Shown: positions 60,159-64,000 of the stretch, piece after piece
Position numbering within the stretch: position 1 is the first letter of the stretch
Layout: the number at the start of each line of letters is the position of its first letter
Assembly (NCBI GenBank): GCA_030686995.1
Contig: CM060696.1
Location: 15,886,487 to 15,950,486 of the forward strand
Reading direction: 5' to 3'
DNA from: Artemisia argyi
Taxonomy: Eukaryota; Streptophyta; Magnoliopsida; Asterales; Asteraceae
DNA length: 64,000 nucleotides
Notes under the pieces: generated by a model
Seen by the model: only the letters and a program-made list of their open reading frames with translations
Database searches by the model: none
Told to the model about the DNA's origin: nothing
Position numbers and translations under genes: made by a program

Positions 60159-60159
<1 letters not shown>
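57667..60159. other. AT-rich intergenic, no gene seen
   Basis: No ORF with recognisable content. 59767-59952 (-) encodes a Pro/Ser-rich stretch from low-complexity GGTGGTGG-type DNA and is not credible. CCGGTGAAGCAG/CGACGATAGCAG-type phrases near 59070 and 59530 repeat loosely. A short (GA)n lies near 60008-60020. Confidence 0.4.

Positions 60160-60251
<92 letters not shown>
60160..60251. repeat. (AT)n microsatellite
   Basis: About 92 bp of TA repeat. Confidence 0.95.
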
Positions 60252-60254
<3 letters not shown>

Positions 60255-61812
60255 CAAGCAATATAAGCATGGAAGGAAGCACTTTATGAAATTGATAAAA
60301 ATACAAACATCATACATCCAAAATACATGAACAATACAACTAGTAAACTAAAGCTTTAAGGGCTTACAATCAACCAAAACTCTAATAGAAATGATGAGGC
60401 GAAAAATGAACCATTTTTAGGGGGTCATTTAAGCCCGGAATTGAATTTATTTGATCAAATATTGCCCTAAATCGTTCCTTTTGTGATTTTAGGTACTTTG
60501 GGAGTGAAATCTGGAAAAGGAAGCAATTCGGACGTTTTTGGAGCATAAAAATGAAGAAAACGCCAAAGACTTAATTTTCCAAGCTGGGAACAGTGTGTGA
60601 CGGCATCAAGAGTAACAATTTGACGGCGTCAAGAGTAAATTTCATGACGGCCCAGTATAGAAATGAAGGCGTCACAAGAAAGAGCGTCAAGAGTTAAATA
60701 CGTGGCGGCCTGGAAAAGCGTAATACATGACGGCGTCAGATGTAGATCAAGGCAGTCCGAGGATTCTTTTGGCGACGTGATGACGGCGTCACCAGATTGT
60801 TCTTGGCGCCATCAGCCTTAATTATCTTTATATAGTTTTCTAATTTTCATTCATTAAAGAGGAACAAGTTTGGAGAAACCCTAAGGCCGAACCATATACG
60901 AATTTTACAGGTTTTTCAAGGGTTTTCAGCCCTTGAAACCTTACATGTACTATTGAGATAAGTGTTCTTTTAATTCAATCAATATGTCTATGTGTTGGTT
61001 GTCTATATCTTGTGCTTGTCTTGATTCCACCATGCTAGGCTAGATTTATCTTGTGTTTGCTTAGATCTAATGAAACCTAGATGTTGATTATGTGTTGATT
61101 ACTTGTTTATGGTTGTATTGGATGAATGATTTCAATGTTAGGCTTAAGAAAACTGGCAGATATCCAAATGGTAACATGCTTGAACGTCTTAGGAAACATG
61201 AACCGATGTGTACTAGGTTTTATTGGTTGTATTTAATGCATGAGTAAATTCTAACGATCCCATGTTAGGAGCTTCTTAGCCGGCTCGACATAGGAGTGAA
61301 GTAGGCACTCATAGGATTGGGGAGTTAATTACGCCACCCCATGAATGGTATTAAGGAATACAATCCGTCATCCACGCAACTATAACAAGTAATTAACGTG
61401 TAAAAGATATCTAGGGAGTAGTGAAATCTAAGTAAACACAATTTCTCCACTTATTGCTCACAACCTTAGTTTAATTTAGTTTTATTTTTATTTCTAGTAT
61501 TTTATTTTGATTGCATCTTTAGTATTGGGTTAGTTGACTAGCAACTAATTCCGCCCAAATCCTTTAAAAACCGAGATATTTACTTGCTTTCTAAAAAATA
61601 TAACAATACAAAAATAATCATCCTTCATCTCTAGAACTAGTATTTAGGTTTTCTAATCCTAGCGACACTATTCCTAGCTGAACGATCAATCCCCCGGTAC
61701 TTGTCACTATACTATACTACAACGATCAGGTACGTTGCCTGGTGGGGGTTGTAAGCTTCTCGAGATCCCTCGAGAGGTAAAGCCTGGTGCAATCCCTACG
61801 CTACCAAGTTTT

Positions 61813-61830
61813 TGGCGCCGTTGCCGGGGA
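61813..61830 (+). promoter_or_regulatory. Primer-binding site (tRNA-Asp) of Athila-type element
   Basis: TGGCGCCGTTGCCGGGGA, an exact 18-nt complement to the 3' end expected of plant tRNA-Asp (CCA included). This is the primer commonly used by Athila and Tat elements. Confidence 0.9.
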
Positions 61831-61976
61831 ATAGTTATTGTCTAGGTTAGAATCACTTTTTATTAGGTCTACTTGCTAGATTCCTTTCTAGTAAGATTTT
61901 ATTTTTATTTTTAGGTTTTCTTTAGTCTATCTTATTTCTTTGTGTTTTTGTTTGTAACTTTTCACCACCCGACATC

Positions 61977-63598
61977 ATGGACAATGGGAACATCTTTGAA
62001 CCCGTCATCCCACCATAACAAAACCCACCACTAGAACCTCTTAGGCCCCAAACCTTAGGAGAGTATTCCTGACCTAGCCACCAAGGCTACCAAAACACCA
62101 TTGAGCTCACCGGAGCCAATGTGACCCCCTTGCGATCCGACACCATCCGGTTGGTTTAAAGCGGATGTGCATTCCATGGACTTCGTTCCGAAGATCCAAA
62201 TCAACATCTTAAGGACTTCCTAAAAATCGTAGACTCCATAGACCTAGATGTTGCAACTAGAGAGACAACCCGATTACGCCTATTCCAATTCTCTCTACGG
62301 GATCAAGCTAGTCAATGGCTTGAGCGTTTACCCGCGCGATCCATCACCACATGGGATGATCTCACCACTCGTTTCCTTGCTCAATTTTTTCCACCGGGGA
62401 GAACTACTAAGCTTAGAAATGACATCTTGATGTCCCAACAACATCAAAATGAATCTCTTTATGAAGCATGGACTCGTTTCAAGGACTTACTCCAAAAAGT
62501 CCCTCATCATGGCATAGATCTTTGGCTCCAAGTCCAAATCTTTTATGAACATATCGATCTCTCCACGAGGCGAGCCATTGACCAATCGGCCGGTGGTAAG
62601 CTACGTGATCTAAGTGCGGAACAATCATGGGAACTCATAGAAGATCTTGCTCTCTATGACAACGAAAGTTGGAATGATCCCCGTGATTTGAACAAAACGG
62701 TCAAGGCAATATCTTTGCCTTCAAACAACTCTAGCACTCCCTACCATAGGATCATGGAACTTGAGGACCAAGTCAAGTTTCTCATGAAATCCTATGAAGC
62801 TCCTAAGCCTTCAAGCCAAATGAACAAAATCACTTCTTCATGCGAATTATGTAGTGGTCCCCATGACACTCGTCATTGTGTGGAACTCCCCGGAACAGCT
62901 TTTGCGGACTACGCATCCACGCGTATTGACGAAGCGGGAGATAAGTGGTACACTTTCAAACCCGAGCCAAACCCTTACGGTGATTCATACAACCCTCTTG
63001 GAAAAATCACCCAAACCTTAGGTGGAAACAAAATCAACCCACTTCTTCCAATCTGCCTAATCGTTACCAACTAAACGGTCCACCCTCCAACCGTACTTTC
63101 AACAACAATCCTTCTAACAACTATGGTAGTACCAACAATCTTGAAGGATTGATGTCTAAATTCATGGCATCTCAAGAAGCTCGCATATCTAAGTTTGAAG
63201 CCGATTTGAAACAAAAGCAAAGCGAGATGACCACCAAAATTGACGTATTGTTGAAAGTTCTCAATGACCGAGAAATGGGAGCACTCCCAAGCGACACGGT
63301 CAAGAATCCAAAACTAAACGTTAATTCCATATCTTCAGTTTCGTCACCCACTTCGTGTCCACAATACTACTCGGTTAAATCAACGAGCACGTGTTTCAAA
63401 CAAAACCAAATTCTTCAAAAGGACCAATCAAGTAAAACACCCGATATAAAACCGGTCAAAAGTATAGTTGAAACACCTCCTACGCAAGACCTTGACGATG
63501 AATTCAAGGAACTTCACCTTGAACGCCCCGTCATTGATGTCTTAGCCCGTGCTCCCTACTATAGTTCCCTCCTAGAAAAATATGAGAAGTTTAACTAG
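61977..63598 (+). pseudogene. gag: gag of Athila-type element (broken)
   Basis: ATG at 61977 (MDNGNIFEPVIPP) is followed by early stops. The core is open from about 62160: HLKDFLKIVDSIDLDVATRE, LRLFQFSLRDQASQWLERLP, TTWDDLTTRFLAQFFPPGRT, ESLYEAWTRFKDLLQKVPHH, the conserved retrotransposon-gag domain of Ty3/gypsy. A zinc-finger-like CELCSGPHDTRHC lies near 62845. A frameshift at about 63030 moves to the frame at 63149-63598 (helical EARISKFEADLKQKQSEMTT), which ends in TAG before the protease frame. This would be the particle capsid; the copy is inactive. Confidence 0.85.
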
Positions 63599-63599
63599 G

Positions 63600-64000
63600 T
63601 AAAAATGGGACCGCCTTCGTTCAAAACAAGTTGCCTAAAAAGCTTGATGATCCGGGTATATTTGTTTGGCCTTGTAAGATAGGAAGATCCGAAGCTTTCG
63701 ACACACTACCCGATTTAGGGTCAAGCCTCAACTTGATTCCCTTATCCGTATTTACCACTCTTAAGCTAGGAAAGTTAGAGGAAACGGAGGTATTGATAGG
63801 TCTAGCGGATGGAAGTATTGCCCACCTGGTTGGAATGATTAAGGATGTAGTTGTTCACGTAGGAAAGTTAACTATCTTAGCGGATTTTCACGTCCTAGAC
63901 ATGGTTAGTGACACTACATGCCCATTATTGGCAGGAAGAGGATTTTTAGCAACCGCTAGCGCCATGATAGATTGTAAGGAGTCTAAGATAGCGGTAGGTG
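63600..64000 (+). pseudogene. Aspartic protease region of Athila-type element (cut by window end)
   Basis: In the frame shifted from gag: LPKKLDDPGIFVWPCKIGRS, LPDLGSSLNLIPLSVF (active-site region, DLGSS-type flap as in Athila elements), then GLADGSIAHLVGMIKDVVVH and PLLAGRGFLATASAMIDCKE. This is the retropepsin-like domain preceding RT. It is open to the window edge, so RT, RNase H and integrase would lie beyond 64000. Confidence 0.8.

Larger units (their letters stand above)
60393..64000 (+). mobile_element. Athila/Tat-type Ty3/gypsy retrotransposon, 5' part, runs off the window
   Basis: An 18-bp primer-binding site for tRNA-Asp at 61813-61830 is preceded by a long non-coding stretch that should contain the 5' LTR and is followed by gag and protease in order. 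The start at about 60393 (TGATGAGGCGAAAAATGAAC) is a guess from a TG and the change in sequence character. The LTR right end was not fixed. The region 61140-61760 is the part that matches the remnant at 740-1720. Repeats of GACGGCGTCA (60600-60800) lie in the putative LTR. Confidence 0.7.

Overview
This is a stretch of plant nuclear DNA, AT-rich and intron-containing, dominated by transposable elements. It is most likely from the daisy family (Asteraceae): the large extra ORF of the biggest retrotransposon (from 24494) and the reverse-transcriptase fragment at 4951-6211 resemble families I recall from Tanacetum, Artemisia and Cynara assemblies. That assignment is from memory and was not searched. 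There is no bacterial or viral genome organisation here.

Only a little low-copy gene space survives. The best gene is a two-exon gene (9791-10424, +) for a small protein with a DLNxxP EAR motif and a C-terminal CxxC...CxxC zinc ribbon. Next to it is a broken germin-like protein gene (10857-11400, -). A PPR-DYW editing-factor gene on the minus strand has been split into three pieces (53129-53206, 50537-51079, 13234-13353) by two separate transposon insertions.

The main structure is a three-level nest. A Ty1/copia element with Sirevirus traits (13354-50536, +, 334-bp LTRs, about 17 kb once its own passengers are subtracted) landed exactly in the zinc-binding CxxC of the PPR gene's DYW domain. 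Into it went a decayed Ty3/gypsy element with long LTRs (27236-34764, TSD TAATC) and a second Sirevirus-like copia (37334-49757, minus strand, TSD CTAAC). The second copia has 361-bp LTRs that look identical and an uninterrupted pol ORF. A 2-kb Mutator-like foldback element (51080-53128, 9-bp TSD) and a PIF/Harbinger transposon (53415-55339, TTA TSD) sit in or next to the same gene.

The flanks hold several MITEs and foldback elements (a hAT-like one at 1076-1634, 2905-3535, 3818-4180, 4515-4852, a Stowaway at 6326-6521), many (AT)n and (ATT)n microsatellites, the reverse-transcriptase fragment, the 3' end of another copia element (about 55964-57580, -), and an Athila/Tat-type Ty3/gypsy element that runs off the right edge (PBS at 61813; gag and protease to 64000). 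A degenerate relative of that Athila leader lies at 740-1720.

The least expected structures are non-coding. The outer copia carries two arrays of a spaced 12-bp palindrome, CTTACGC(A/G)TAAG, one ahead of gag and one ahead of its extra ORF. The inner copia carries an array of AACCGCA motifs in the equivalent leader. Both copias share a roughly 0.5-kb module between pol and the 3' LTR.
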